A DNA stretch of 64,000 bases from Verrucomicrobiota bacterium (GTDB lineage: Bacteria; Verrucomicrobiota; Verrucomicrobiia; Verrucomicrobiales; Akkermansiaceae). Each line of letters opens with the position of its first letter. Within the stretch, counting starts at the first letter, position 1. The notes beneath the pieces were generated by a model. The model worked only from the letters and a program-made list of their open reading frames with translations, had not been told where the DNA came from and did no database searches. The DNA is taken from positions 1 through 64,000 of the forward strand of contig JAURPJ010000131.1 of the NCBI GenBank assembly GCA_030835305.1. The letters run 5' to 3'. The translations under genes were made by a program, and so were the position numbers. Shown in pieces: positions 43,780 to 53,029 of the stretch.

Positions 43780-43947
43780 TCTCGGACTTTCGGACTCGGC
43801 TTCTGGCAGCCCCCTTTCGAAAGCGGGAGGGCTGATTCATGCCACTCCGGGGCAATTCAAAACTGGAAAAACAAGCCGTCGGGAATAGAGCCTTTCAGAG
43901 CATCTCTGCCGCTGGTCCGGGCTAACCGGAACCTCTGCTCCAAACAT

Positions 43948-45243
43948 TTATTGAATCGCCCACAGATGCTTGGCACCTCGAAGAACAAGCTTTCCGTCCA
44001 CGAAGATAGGCGATGCGATCAAGGGCTCGCCCATCTTGTTCTCCTTAACTTCGCCCAGCCCCTTTTTGCTGACCTTGGCCATGAAAACCACCCCGTCCTC
44101 GCGAGGCATGCAAAGCTGGTCTCCCACCAAAATCGGAGATGCGTAATAGGTGCTCGCCGACTTTGGAAGCTTCCCTTCCCAAATCTTCTCGCCTGTCTTG
44201 GCATTGAAGCAGGTCACCTGGCCGCGGCTCTTACCACGATCGACAATCTGGTAAACGAGGCCGTCGTGCCCGACCAGACTTGCAGCATCAGTGGTATCGA
44301 TCTTTTTTCTCCAGAGAACATTACTCCTGGTCACATCCCCTTTACCTCCCAGCTCAACTCCCATGAGGTATTCGCCGCGCCCATGCGGCACCACCACCAC
44401 TCCATCTGTTACCACCGAAGAAGCAATCGTCCGCCACATTCCTTTCCCCTCGGGATTAATTCCTCCCGAAAACCAAATCTCCTCGCCGGTCTTGGCATTG
44501 TGGCCGGTGAGGTGATCCGCGCCAAAGCTTACCACGGTATCAACCCCGTCAACTTTCACCAGATGCGGTGAGGTGTAGCTGTCTCCCGACTCCTTGGCTG
44601 TCTCGAACTTTCGATCGGTCTTCCAGTTCTCTTTTCCTGACTTCAAATCAAAGGAAACGAGGTAGGAATTTCCTTCGGTCTGCATCACAACGATGATGAC
44701 GCTGTCCTCATAAAGCAAAGGAGAAGTCCCCTGATCCCACCATAGTTTGTCTTCTCCGTAGAGTTCGTGAAGATCCTTTTCCCAAAGCTTCCTGCCATCC
44801 GACGAACAGGCAACCACCCGGCCGGACTTGAAATACCCCACTACCGTTTCACCATCAGTCACCGGAGATGAATTCGCGCCACTTCCAACTCTCTGGCCTC
44901 GTCCAGGGGTCTGATCCCCATAAGCCTGCCGCCATTTTTCTTTTCCAGTCAGATCGTAGGCAATCAGTGAATCCTTTCCTTCTATCGGCGAAGTCAAATA
45001 AAGCATTCCCTTCGAAACCACCGGTGTGGAGCAGGCCCTTCCGGGAAGTTCGGTCTTCCAAACAACGCTCTTGCCATCAGCCGCGAACTCCATGGGCATT
45101 TTCCCTTCGGCCACCGCGCCGTTTCCGTTTGGCCCCCGCCAATCGGGCCATTGCGCGTTCAAAGGCAAGCCGATGAGCCCCGCGATCGCTACACTGATTA
45201 CACTCTCCATTGTCATTACGGGGATTCTAGCGGATAATTTCAC
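43948..45243 (-). CDS. Secreted PQQ-like beta-propeller protein
   Basis: Signal peptide followed by an eight-bladed-type quinoprotein-like propeller (BamB/PQQ_2 repeats): QWPDWRGPNGNGAVAEG, repeated LIAYDLTGKEKWRQAYG, VVACSSDGRKLWEKDL, YLVSFDLKSGKENW, VTCFNAKTGEKIWEGKL. The WRGP.G.G start is typical of PVC secreted propellers. No PQQ-dehydrogenase catalytic Asp/Cys-Cys motif is seen, so it is more likely a binding or scaffold protein than an enzyme. The start is placed at 45243 (MKLSARIPV gives a basic n-region); in-frame ATGs at 45216 and 45210 are alternatives. It is divergent from the MoxR operon. Confidence 0.82.
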   Translation of the reverse strand: MKLSARIPVMTMESVISVAIAGLIGLPLNAQWPDWRGPNGNGAVAEGKMPMEFAADGKSVVWKTELPGRACSTPVVSKGMLYLTSPIEGKDSLIAYDLTGKEKWRQAYGDQTPGRGQRVGSGANSSPVTDGETVVGYFKSGRVVACSSDGRKLWEKDLHELYGEDKLWWDQGTSPLLYEDSVIIVVMQTEGNSYLVSFDLKSGKENWKTDRKFETAKESGDSYTSPHLVKVDGVDTVVSFGADHLTGHNAKTGEEIWFSGGINPEGKGMWRTIASSVVTDGVVVVPHGRGEYLMGVELGGKGDVTRSNVLWRKKIDTTDAASLVGHDGLVYQIVDRGKSRGQVTCFNAKTGEKIWEGKLPKSASTYYASPILVGDQLCMPREDGVVFMAKVSKKGLGEVKENKMGEPLIASPIFVDGKLVLRGAKHLWAIQ

Positions 45244-45421
45244 ACTCTTCCAAGTCTCAAAAAGCCACCTTTCTTAAAAAGAATCGGCCCTTCGAACCGT
45301 TTCCTTCACAGAAACTTCAACTTGATCCCAATTTCTCAGAGAAGGATCAAAAGTGAAGTCGCTCTTTCCCCAGACAGTGCTACCGTCCAGCCACATAAAT
45401 TCAGACCATCAGCATTCCTTT

Positions 45422-46435
45422 ATGACTCCAGAAGAATTATCAACCGCCATTCAAGAGCGTTCCGCATTTGTGACACCTCTCCGTCAGGAGATCGGACGAG
45501 TACTCATCGGCCAGGATAACCTCGTCGACCGCATGCTTATTTGCCTCCTGACCGGAAATCACCTTCTTGTGGAAGGACTACCAGGACTGGCCAAAACCCT
45601 CGCGGTGAATACCCTGGCCCAAACCCTTCATGCCCAATTCGGCCGAATTCAGTTCACACCAGACCTCCTGCCGGCCGACGTAATCGGAACTCATATTTAC
45701 AATCCAGGCACCCAGGAATTCAAAGCGAAAGAGGGTCCCGTCTTCACCAACCTCCTTCTCGCAGACGAAATCAACCGCGCTCCCGCCAAGGTTCAGTCGG
45801 CCCTTCTCGAGGCCATGCAGGAGAAGCAGGTCACCCTTGGGGGACAAACCCGTGCACTTCCTAATCCCTTTCTCGTGATGGCTACTCAAAACCCGCTTGA
45901 TCAGGAAGGCACCTACCCTCTCCCCGAGGCTCAAATGGACCGCTTCATGATGAAGGTCATCGTCGAGTATCCAAAACGTGACGAGGAGCGCGAGGTGCTT
46001 CGCCGCATGTCCTCCACTGTCATAGTCCCTAGCGCAGCAGTCGTCACCAGCCTGGAATCCATTACCTCCGCCCGCGGACTCATTAACGAGATTCACGTGG
46101 ATTCCAAAATCGAAGACTATATTTTGGATATCGTCTTCTCCACCCGCGCCGAAGGTCGCCTCCAACTCTCCGAACGTCAGGCTGGCCTTGACCTCTCGGC
46201 TTTCGATCCTCTCGTCACCGCTGGAGCCTCACCTCGTGCAACCATTCAGCTCGTCCGGGGTGCACGCTGCATGGCCTTCCTCGAAGGGCGCGCCCATGTG
46301 CTCCCGGAAGATGTCAAATCCATTACCGCCGACATTCTGCGCCACCGCATCATTCCGAGCTATGAGGCCCAGGCAGAAGACATGAGCGCTGACACCATAA
46401 TCAATCAACTTCTGGACACCCTTCGCACTCCGTAA
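45422..46435 (+). CDS. MoxR-family AAA+ ATPase
   Basis: The start at 45422 (MTPEELSTAI) is preferred; the upstream in-frame ATG at 45353 adds a low-complexity stretch. Walker A reads EGLPGLAKTLAVNTLA, Walker B LLLADEINRAPAKVQSALLEA, sensor 1 FLVMATQNPLDQEGTYPLPEAQ, and the C-terminal lid ASPRATIQLVRGARCMAFLEGR. MoxR ATPases act as chaperones with vWA-domain partners to assemble or activate cofactor enzymes or secreted complexes. It opens an operon with DUF58 (6 bp gap) and DUF4381-like genes. Confidence 0.95.
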   Translation: MTPEELSTAIQERSAFVTPLRQEIGRVLIGQDNLVDRMLICLLTGNHLLVEGLPGLAKTLAVNTLAQTLHAQFGRIQFTPDLLPADVIGTHIYNPGTQEFKAKEGPVFTNLLLADEINRAPAKVQSALLEAMQEKQVTLGGQTRALPNPFLVMATQNPLDQEGTYPLPEAQMDRFMMKVIVEYPKRDEEREVLRRMSSTVIVPSAAVVTSLESITSARGLINEIHVDSKIEDYILDIVFSTRAEGRLQLSERQAGLDLSAFDPLVTAGASPRATIQLVRGARCMAFLEGRAHVLPEDVKSITADILRHRIIPSYEAQAEDMSADTIINQLLDTLRTP

Positions 46436-46441
46436 CATTCC

Positions 46442-47308
46442 ATGCTGGCTTCAGAGTTAATGGAAAAAGTGCGCCGGATTGAAATCCGGAGCCGACGTAT
46501 AGTAAAGAATATGACCGCAGGCGCCTGGCATGCCTCTTTCAAAGGGCGCGGCATTGAGTTTGCCGAAATCCGCGAATATCAGGAAGGTGATGAAATGCGC
46601 GCCATCGACTGGAATGTCTCGGCCCGACTCGGCTCTCCATTCATTAAACTCTTCACCGAAGAACGTGAACAAAACGTCTTCTTTCTCGTCGATCGCTCCG
46701 CTTCCGGTCAATTCGGCTCCGGCGTGACCACCAAAGCGGAATACACCGCCGAAGTCGCCGCCGTTCTGGCGTTTTCAGCGACCTTGAACAAAGACAAGGT
46801 CGGGCTGCTCCTCTACTCCGATCAGGAGGAACTGCAACTCGATCCCGGACGCGGACACCGCCACGTCCTCCGCATGATTCGCGAACTCCTCGCCTTTGAG
46901 CCGGAATCTCCCCACACCGATCTCGCAGGCGGGATCGAACACCTCCTCAAGACGACTCTTAAAAAGTCCATCGTCTTCATTCTCAGCGACCTCATCACGC
47001 CGGCCTTCGATAAACCTTTGCGCGCCCTCGCCCGTAAGCACGAAGTGATCCTAATCCATATTTCCGATCCCATCGAGCGCTCGCTTCCTGATATTCCAGC
47101 CCTCTCGATTAGTGATCTTGAAACCGGCCAAGTGACGCGCCTCACAAAAAAAGACGCCCGCGCACTGGAAGCCCGCAACACCGCCACGGCTGAGAGTGCT
47201 GCATCAATGTGTCGACGAGCCGGAATCGATTACGTGCCGCTCGACACCGCCACTGACTACCTTCCTGCTATCATCGCGCTTTTCCAAAGGCGAATCTCCC
47301 GTCGATGA
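46442..47308 (+). CDS. DUF58 domain protein
   Basis: The 288-residue cytoplasmic protein contains the DUF58 signature GRGIEFAEIREYQEGDEMRAIDWNVSARLG and a vWA-like fold (FFLVDRSASGQFGSG as the DxSxS metal motif; FILSDLIT later). It has no membrane segment. DUF58 proteins are regular partners of MoxR ATPases in the Bat/aerotolerance operon type. It overlaps the next gene by 4 bp (ATGA), so translation is coupled. Confidence 0.93.
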   Translation: MLASELMEKVRRIEIRSRRIVKNMTAGAWHASFKGRGIEFAEIREYQEGDEMRAIDWNVSARLGSPFIKLFTEEREQNVFFLVDRSASGQFGSGVTTKAEYTAEVAAVLAFSATLNKDKVGLLLYSDQEELQLDPGRGHRHVLRMIRELLAFEPESPHTDLAGGIEHLLKTTLKKSIVFILSDLITPAFDKPLRALARKHEVILIHISDPIERSLPDIPALSISDLETGQVTRLTKKDARALEARNTATAESAASMCRRAGIDYVPLDTATDYLPAIIALFQRRISRR

Positions 47309-48282
47309 AATCTCTGCTGACCGTCCTGAAAATAACCCTCCTGGTGATCTTCCTCGCAGGGGTGGGCTTTGGCTATCTCTTCTTCCGGGTCTGGCAAAAA
47401 AACGAGCGGCCCAAGGTGACTTCGAGTTCGTGGACAGAAACCGAGATCCTCCTGGGCCACGCCTCAGTTCTCGAACTGGAAATCGAATCACCATGGCATC
47501 GCGAAGTCATTCCTCTTCCCCAGTCTTATCCAGAGTCCCTCGTTCCGGCCCTCGATCAAGCAGAGTTCAAAAAGGGTAAGCTCAGCCCGCTTGGAACGCG
47601 GGAGTGGACCATCCGCGTTCCTTTCGTCGCAACCAACACCAAGGACCTCGAGGGTGCAACCGCATCATTTCCGCTTAAAAGAACAAAGCGGGTTTCACCC
47701 ACGACCGTAAACCTCACTCTTCCTCCCTTGAGTGTCATCACTCCGGAAGAAATTCCGGAAGACCCTCGCGTCCCGAGCGACTTCCTTACCGAAGAGGAAA
47801 CAGCGGAAGCCTCGCCGAAGGGAGCCATTCCGCCAGTTGAAAAATCAAACCTTTGGATCTGGTCACTGGGAGCACTAATCATGATCCCGCTCGTCATCTA
47901 TCTGCTCAAGCGCACCGGTATCATCAAGACGACCCCGCCATGGGAAAAGGCGCTTGAAAACCTCTCAAAGCTCGACCCTCGAAGCTCACAAGTCGCTTTT
48001 TATTCCAAACTCACTGATATTCTGAAACAATATACGTCGGAACGCTTCTCAATCCGCGGGCGCTCCAAAACCTCTGCTGAATTCCTTCAAATTCTCAAAC
48101 ACCACCCGTTAATCCCCAATGTCTACCTGGAACAACTTGAGGCCTTTGCCCATCTTGCGGATGAGGTAAAGTTCGCCGACCACACTCCTGATTCCACTGA
48201 GGCTCCGAGATCGCTTGAGCTCATCAAAAAGTTCGTCAACGATACCACACCCGAGCCCGAAGAGACAAAAAGCAAAACGTAA
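47305..48282 (+). CDS. DUF4381-like membrane protein of the MoxR operon
   Basis: The 325 residues have a membrane segment at about 8-28 (TLLVIFLAGVGFGYLFF), a beta-rich extracytoplasmic domain of about 160 residues, and a second membrane segment near 188-206 (LWIWSLGALIMIPLVIYLL). The cytoplasmic helical tail contains a DUF4381-like element (SSQVAFYSKLTDILKQYTSERF...TSAEFLQIL). Usually a DUF4381 gene is followed by two vWA proteins and a TPR protein (BatA, BatB, BatC). Here the operon stops and a convergent SulP gene follows 5 bp later, so these partners are missing at this locus. Confidence 0.7.
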   Translation: MKSLLTVLKITLLVIFLAGVGFGYLFFRVWQKNERPKVTSSSWTETEILLGHASVLELEIESPWHREVIPLPQSYPESLVPALDQAEFKKGKLSPLGTREWTIRVPFVATNTKDLEGATASFPLKRTKRVSPTTVNLTLPPLSVITPEEIPEDPRVPSDFLTEEETAEASPKGAIPPVEKSNLWIWSLGALIMIPLVIYLLKRTGIIKTTPPWEKALENLSKLDPRSSQVAFYSKLTDILKQYTSERFSIRGRSKTSAEFLQILKHHPLIPNVYLEQLEAFAHLADEVKFADHTPDSTEAPRSLELIKKFVNDTTPEPEETKSKT

Positions 48283-48287
48283 CCCGG

Positions 48288-49865
48288 TTAGAAATTCGCT
48301 GGTTCGTAGTGAGGATCATCGTCGGCCATCTCAACAGAGACCAACGCACTGGCGCTATCAATCATTTTGGCACAAGCAGGGCTTAGATGACGGAGCCGAA
48401 TCCTTTTCCCAGTAGTCTTGTATCGTTCGGTGAGAGCATTGAGCGCTTCCAGGCTCGAGAAGTCGGCCACACGGGCTTCTTTAAAATCGATAATCACTTC
48501 GTCGGGATCATTGGAGGGAACCAAGCGTTCTGCAAACTCCCGAACCGAACCAAAGTAGAGCACCCCTTGAAGGTTGTAAATCCGAACACCCTCCTGACTG
48601 TCATCAGGACGCAATCGAACGTGCTTCGCGCTCTCCCAGGCGAAAACGAGTGCGGACAGAATCACACCCACGAAGACCGCCAACGCGAGATTATCCGTCA
48701 AAACAGTGATGACGGTTACCGCTACAATCACGAAAATATCGTGAAATGGAACCTTACCCCAGGTTTTCAAAGTCGCCCATTCGAAGGTCCCGATGACCAC
48801 CATAAACATCACTCCGACCAAGGCCGCAACCGGGATATGAATGATCACCGGTCCACCAAACATGATAAATATCGCAAGAGCCAGGGCTGCCACAATTCCA
48901 GACCAACGCCCGCGACCACCTGATTTAATGTTGATCAAACTTTGACCAATCATAGCGCATCCTCCCATTCCACCGAAAAGCCCCGAAAGAAAGTTTGCCG
49001 ACCCCTGGGCCAGACATTCACGGTTCCCCTGACCGCGGGTCTCCGTGAGATCATCAATCAATTGCAAAGTCATCAGAGACTCCACAATGCCAACCATGGC
49101 AGCGGAAAATGCAGTTCCAAAAATGAGCATGATTGTGGTTTTGTCCCAAACGATATCACCCGGCCAAACGAGCGGTGGAAAACTGCCTTTAAGCTGCCCG
49201 TTTCCTCCTTGCCCCCTGAGGACATCCTCAATGGTCTTGGTGTCAAACAAGCCAAAGTAGCTTGCACATCCCAATGCTACGATTGCCACCAAAATTGAAG
49301 GAATGGCACTGGTCAACTTGGGAAGAAAATGAATCACAGCCATCGTGATCGCAGTAAGAATCGACATGGTAACGAGCTCATTTTCCGGCAGCCACTCTCT
49401 GTTTGCATCTTGAAAAGATCCGAACTGCGCCAGCAAAATCACAATCGCGAGACCATTAACAAATCCCATCATGACCGGATGAGGGACCAGACGGATAAAG
49501 CGCCCGAGTTTTAAAACCCCAAATATGATCTGGATCAGCCCGGCAATCATGATCGCCGCAAAAAGATACTGCAGTCCCAAATCATCGACGCCTCTCTCGG
49601 CACCCACCTGATCTCCAGCCTGAACCAATTTCCCGACAACCACCGCGATCGCTCCCGTCGCCCCCGAAATCATGCCCGGTCGCCCGCCAAAGGACGCCGT
49701 AATGAACCCCATGAAAACAGCAGCCCAAAGACCAACCAGTGGGTTCACCCCTGCAATAAAGGAAAAGGCAATTGCCTCCGGAACCAAAGCCAGAGCAACC
49801 GTCAGGCCCGAAAGGGTGTCATCTTTCCAATTGCCGTTGCGCTTGCGAATCAGTTTAAAAATCAT
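48288..49865 (-). CDS. SulP (SLC26)-family anion transporter
   Basis: The 525-residue polytopic protein has the SulP transmembrane core (DDTLSGLTVALALVPEAIAFSFIAGVNPLVGLWA; GGRPGMISGATGAIAVVVG; GGMGGCAMIGQSLINIKSGG) and a C-terminal STAS domain (DEVIIDFKEARVADFSSLEALNAL). Family members move sulfate, bicarbonate or other anions, and the substrate cannot be read from sequence. No carbonic anhydrase gene is adjacent. It is monocistronic, convergent with the DUF4381-like gene, and separated from recF by a 248-bp gap in which I see no gene. Confidence 0.95.
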   Translation of the reverse strand: MIFKLIRKRNGNWKDDTLSGLTVALALVPEAIAFSFIAGVNPLVGLWAAVFMGFITASFGGRPGMISGATGAIAVVVGKLVQAGDQVGAERGVDDLGLQYLFAAIMIAGLIQIIFGVLKLGRFIRLVPHPVMMGFVNGLAIVILLAQFGSFQDANREWLPENELVTMSILTAITMAVIHFLPKLTSAIPSILVAIVALGCASYFGLFDTKTIEDVLRGQGGNGQLKGSFPPLVWPGDIVWDKTTIMLIFGTAFSAAMVGIVESLMTLQLIDDLTETRGQGNRECLAQGSANFLSGLFGGMGGCAMIGQSLINIKSGGRGRWSGIVAALALAIFIMFGGPVIIHIPVAALVGVMFMVVIGTFEWATLKTWGKVPFHDIFVIVAVTVITVLTDNLALAVFVGVILSALVFAWESAKHVRLRPDDSQEGVRIYNLQGVLYFGSVREFAERLVPSNDPDEVIIDFKEARVADFSSLEALNALTERYKTTGKRIRLRHLSPACAKMIDSASALVSVEMADDDPHYEPANF

Positions 49866-50113
49866 GGTTCAGAGAAGTTGTATGGCCGCAGGCCTTGTCC
49901 GACAGCCATCAGGGCCTCGGGCCTTACCCCTGACCTCCCTTTTTGGCAATCCCTTTCCCGGTTGGTCCAAGATCACCCCCGGGCATTTCACCCTAAAAAA
50001 TTCATCACAAGCAAACGCCCAATTCATCAGCTCCCGATTTTCCCGCGAAATCCAGTCTCTTCGGCGGAGCCACCTTCACCTTTCCCCGCATCGCTCCTTC
50101 CACCCCGCTTCCC

Positions 50114-51163
50114 TTAGAGCAACCGCCCTTCGCTCACTTTTACAACCTCGAGGACAAGCTCACCCTGCTGCCACCAATCCAAGTTTGTAGTCGTGATGAG
50201 TTTCTGGGAATCTGCAGGCAAAAGATTCATGAGCGCATTTCGGCGGCTGGGATCGAGCTCACCAAAGATGTCATCAATGAGGTAAATCGGCGACCGATTC
50301 CCCAACTCCCGAAGAATTTCTCCCTGCCCCAACTTCAACGCCAGCGCCACCGTCCTCTGCTGGCCCTCGCTCCCAAAATCCTTGGCTTTTCTCCCTCCGA
50401 TCTCAAGTTTGACTTCATCCCGGTGGGGACCGGCCAAGGTCACTCCCCTCCGTGTTTCGGAATCCTCCACCTCCTTAAACGCGGCTTCAAGATCACCCTT
50501 GGAGCGATCCTGATAAGTAATCCCCAGCTCTTCATCGCGACCACTGATCGACTTCTGATTCGCTTCGACACACGGCCTGAGTCGCTCGCAAAGCTCTTGT
50601 CGCAGCCGAATCATTTCCGAACCATGCTCAATAAGCATCTGCGTGTAAGCAGCAACCACCCCTTCACGCGCCGAGTAGGATTTGAGATACTTGTTTCGCG
50701 CTGCCAGTGCCTTTCGGTAACGACCCCAGTGACGTCGGTACTCAGAATCAATTTGCGTCGCGATAAAATCCAAAAAGCGACGCCGACTCTCGCCGCCTCC
50801 GCGCACGAGATCAAGATCCTCGTTTCCTATCCAAACCACCAGTCCGCTCTCCGAAAGATAGTCTCGACGAGCCACCACGTTTTCTCCATCGACCCGCAAT
50901 GCCAGTCCCTTTCGATCCCCACGCACTTGCAAGGTTCGCCCCCACGCGTCTCCGGCAATCCCAAAGTCATCGCTCCCTTCACGAATCAACTGCCGGGTTT
51001 GACGGGCCCTTGGTGATTGGAGACGAAGAAGCAAACAGACGGCCTCGAGCAAGGATGTTTTTCCCTGGGCATTTTTGCCAAGAAAGATTTTCCCCGCTCC
51101 CGTAAGCTTGAGAGATGCCTGCTCAAAGCATCGAAAATTCATCAGGCGCAGGCTGTCGATCAC
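50114..51163 (-). CDS. recF: DNA replication/repair protein RecF
   Basis: RecF loads or regulates RecA at single-strand gaps. The 349-residue ABC-type ATPase has Walker A GKNAQGKTSLLEA at 29-36 onward, signature SEGQQRTVALALKLGQ and Walker B YLIDDIFGELD. The start codon is GTG (MIDSLRLMNFRCFEQ). It is not near dnaA or dnaN, unlike the classic arrangement. Just upstream, at 51167-51258, is a decayed copy of its own Walker A region. Confidence 0.95.
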   Translation of the reverse strand: MIDSLRLMNFRCFEQASLKLTGAGKIFLGKNAQGKTSLLEAVCLLLRLQSPRARQTRQLIREGSDDFGIAGDAWGRTLQVRGDRKGLALRVDGENVVARRDYLSESGLVVWIGNEDLDLVRGGGESRRRFLDFIATQIDSEYRRHWGRYRKALAARNKYLKSYSAREGVVAAYTQMLIEHGSEMIRLRQELCERLRPCVEANQKSISGRDEELGITYQDRSKGDLEAAFKEVEDSETRRGVTLAGPHRDEVKLEIGGRKAKDFGSEGQQRTVALALKLGQGEILRELGNRSPIYLIDDIFGELDPSRRNALMNLLPADSQKLITTTNLDWWQQGELVLEVVKVSEGRLL

Positions 51164-51166
51164 GCC

Positions 51167-51258
51167 CTAAGATTGCGGGCAAACCGCCTCAAGCAGCAAG
51201 ATCTTTCCCTAGGCATTCTCGCCCAAAAAAATCCGGCCATCCTTTTCAAGCGACAGGA
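51167..51258 (-). pseudogene. Decayed recF N-terminal fragment
   Basis: On the minus strand this stretch reads LSLEKDGRIFLGENA-stop-GKILLLEAVC-PQS-stop. It aligns with LKLTGAGKIFLGKNAQGKTSLLEAVC of the intact recF that starts 4 bp away. The DNA also aligns with the homologous part of recF (shared blocks such as TTTCCCT.GGCATT and GCAAAC on the plus strand). A TAG replaces the Gln codon of Walker A and the Thr of GKT is lost. It is a tandem partial duplication or a relic of an older recF 5' end. Confidence 0.65.
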
Positions 51259-51303
51259 AGCCCGGCGGGACGCCGGTAATCCTTGAGAGCTGGTACCAGA
51301 AAA

Positions 51304-51340
51304 GATCGTTCGAGAGCTCAGGCAGACTTGACGAACGATC
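51304..51340. terminator. Inverted repeat, probable terminator
   Basis: GATCGTTCG (51304-51312) and CGAACGATC (51332-51340) are perfect 9-bp complements around a 19-nt loop. On the minus strand the second arm is followed by TTTT. It lies 18 bp after the TGA that ends the decayed gene at 51359-51929 and is probably its old terminator. Confidence 0.6.
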
Positions 51341-51358
51341 ACACCCACCGCCACCCGG

Positions 51359-51929
51359 TCACGACTCCAGCCACCTTCTTTTTCCCAGCAACCCCACCAG
51401 GCCCACGACCAGCAGGAGGACAGCCTTGGGCCCGGAATCGCTCCGGCCCGGATTCCCACTCACGGCTCGGTCTCTCTGGCCAGCGATGAGATGATCAGGC
51501 CGCTATTACTAATCCCTTCGCGTCCAGCACATCCGAAATGGCGTTCTCCGGCGATATCAAACTCAGATCCCAGATAAGCAAGCGATTGTTCAAGGAACTG
51601 GACCTCTACATACTTTCATCATTGTTCGATGTGAAAACAAGACTTCTTTGAGTAACATCGGAGGAAGTTAAAAACTGGAGACCAGGATTCTCCAACGACA
51701 GGGAAATGTGAGTCATCTCTTCAAGGGGAGCTGGTTCGTTTCCTGAGATTGCCAATTGCAGTCGGAATACAAATCTGGTCGAGTCCGCCCCACAGGAAGA
51801 TCCAACGTTCATGCTACTCACCGTGGTTCCGACATTCCAATCGACGATGCCATCTTGATTCACATCGATTACAGCCGAACTGTTTCCGAATGGCCCACCG
51901 GTGGCCGATCCGAAACGGAGATTTGTCAT
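51359..51929 (-). pseudogene. Decayed secreted protein gene with C-terminal membrane anchor
   Basis: Coding resemblance begins near 51929 (TNLRFGSATGG), with a calcium-loop-like VIDVNQDGIVDWNVG and a beta-rich stretch to 51606, where TAG interrupts. The same frame continues (SSSLNNRLLIWDLSLISPEN, VLDAKGLVIAA) to a TGA near 51499. The adjacent frame then supplies SGPKAVLLLVVGLVGLLGKRRW, a hydrophobic segment with a basic end like PEP-CTERM anchors, ending at TGA 51361-51359. A stop plus a frameshift, and no clear signal peptide upstream, indicate a broken gene. The protein family is not identified. Confidence 0.5.
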
Positions 51930-52133
51930 TCGGTGAATGATTGCTCCCGGAGCCGCGCTCGTAGCGAACAACCAAGGGCAAATAAAAAAATCGTCATTAT
52001 TTAGTTGGAGTTGGGTGGGGTGACTTTTTTGGTCCGATAGAAGAGAGCATCTATGAGCGGCTCTCTGCATCCTGATCCTCGAATCCTACTATCGTTGGAA
52101 CCCACTGACTTTGGAGTCGATCAGGCCTGATCC

Positions 52134-52988
52134 CTACCCGATCCAGGATTGATCCAGCAACACCTTCAAACGGTCTTGATCGGACGTCGAGGTCTTCGCA
52201 ATGAAGCCCTTGTTATGGGCAAAGTGAACGTCTGCTTCTTCGCCGACCCTGGTGAATTCCATACGTTTGTCATCGTTGAATCTCGATAACCCATACCCCT
52301 CGCCCCTGCTATCCGGATAGACCAAAGCCACGACTTCCTCCTCAAGCCCAATCTCTTCCACGTAGCGCCCCATGCCCATCGAGGTCTCATCGGGAAGCGG
52401 ATCCGTGCGAGGTAAAAAGAGCGCCTTTTTTCCGCCTTCAAGATTCCAGATCTCAGTGTGCTCGGCAATAAAGGAAAGTCGCGCCTTCATCCCACGAACA
52501 AAGCTTATCAGATCTTCACCGACCATCTTCATCACTTCGTAGATTGGCTGTCCCGGCTGGTGCTCGTTCGAGGCTGCGAAGCGACGCAGTAAAGTTATAT
52601 CCACGGGTGAATTCAATTTCGCCATGGCATCACGCTCCACTCCAAGCCACTTGGCAGTGTCATTGGGGCCACGGGTGTCGATGTATTCCGCCACCTCCAG
52701 CCAGTCACAAAACTTGCGTGTTTCGTCATAGAGCCCCAAGTGCTTCAGCACCAAACTGAGTGCGCAGAGCGGCTCGGCATCGCGGGGAAACTGATGGTGA
52801 TCAAAGTTCATCCTCGACTCGTCCCACTCCAAACCTACATCCACCACCGCAATCGTGGCATCAGCAAGATCATCCCCGCTTGGTTCGCGCCTAAAAATGG
52901 GAACCCCATGCTCCGCGATCAGAAGTGCGCATGCCAGAAAATCATCTTTATGAGCTCCACCGGGGTGAACTACGATTTGTCGAATCAT
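52134..52988 (-). CDS. MYG1-family (UPF0160) protein
   Basis: The start at 52988 (MIRQIVVHPGG) fits the family; an in-frame ATG at 53027 adds 13 unlikely residues. The 284-residue protein has DHH-like metal-binding motifs: VHPGGAHKDDFLACALL, AVVDVGLEWD and NFDHHQFP. Eukaryotic MYG1 is a 3'-5' RNA exonuclease, and bacterial members are predicted metal-dependent phosphoesterases. The first motif reads HPGGAHKDD where many members have HNG.FHADE, a variant that keeps His and Asp. It is divergent from the GT2 gene with a 41-bp gap. Confidence 0.82.
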   Translation of the reverse strand: MIRQIVVHPGGAHKDDFLACALLIAEHGVPIFRREPSGDDLADATIAVVDVGLEWDESRMNFDHHQFPRDAEPLCALSLVLKHLGLYDETRKFCDWLEVAEYIDTRGPNDTAKWLGVERDAMAKLNSPVDITLLRRFAASNEHQPGQPIYEVMKMVGEDLISFVRGMKARLSFIAEHTEIWNLEGGKKALFLPRTDPLPDETSMGMGRYVEEIGLEEEVVALVYPDSRGEGYGLSRFNDDKRMEFTRVGEEADVHFAHNKGFIAKTSTSDQDRLKVLLDQSWIG

Positions 52989-53029
52989 GAGATGGGGGTA
53001 ACCTCTCCCGTAGCGGTTCTCAATCACGA

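Noticed and set aside
51359-51361. In-frame TGA followed by PGGGGC, a possible second selenocysteine site
   Set aside because: It lies at the end of an already broken gene, is followed by a 9-bp inverted repeat typical of a terminator, and no SECIS-type small loop at the right spacing is seen.
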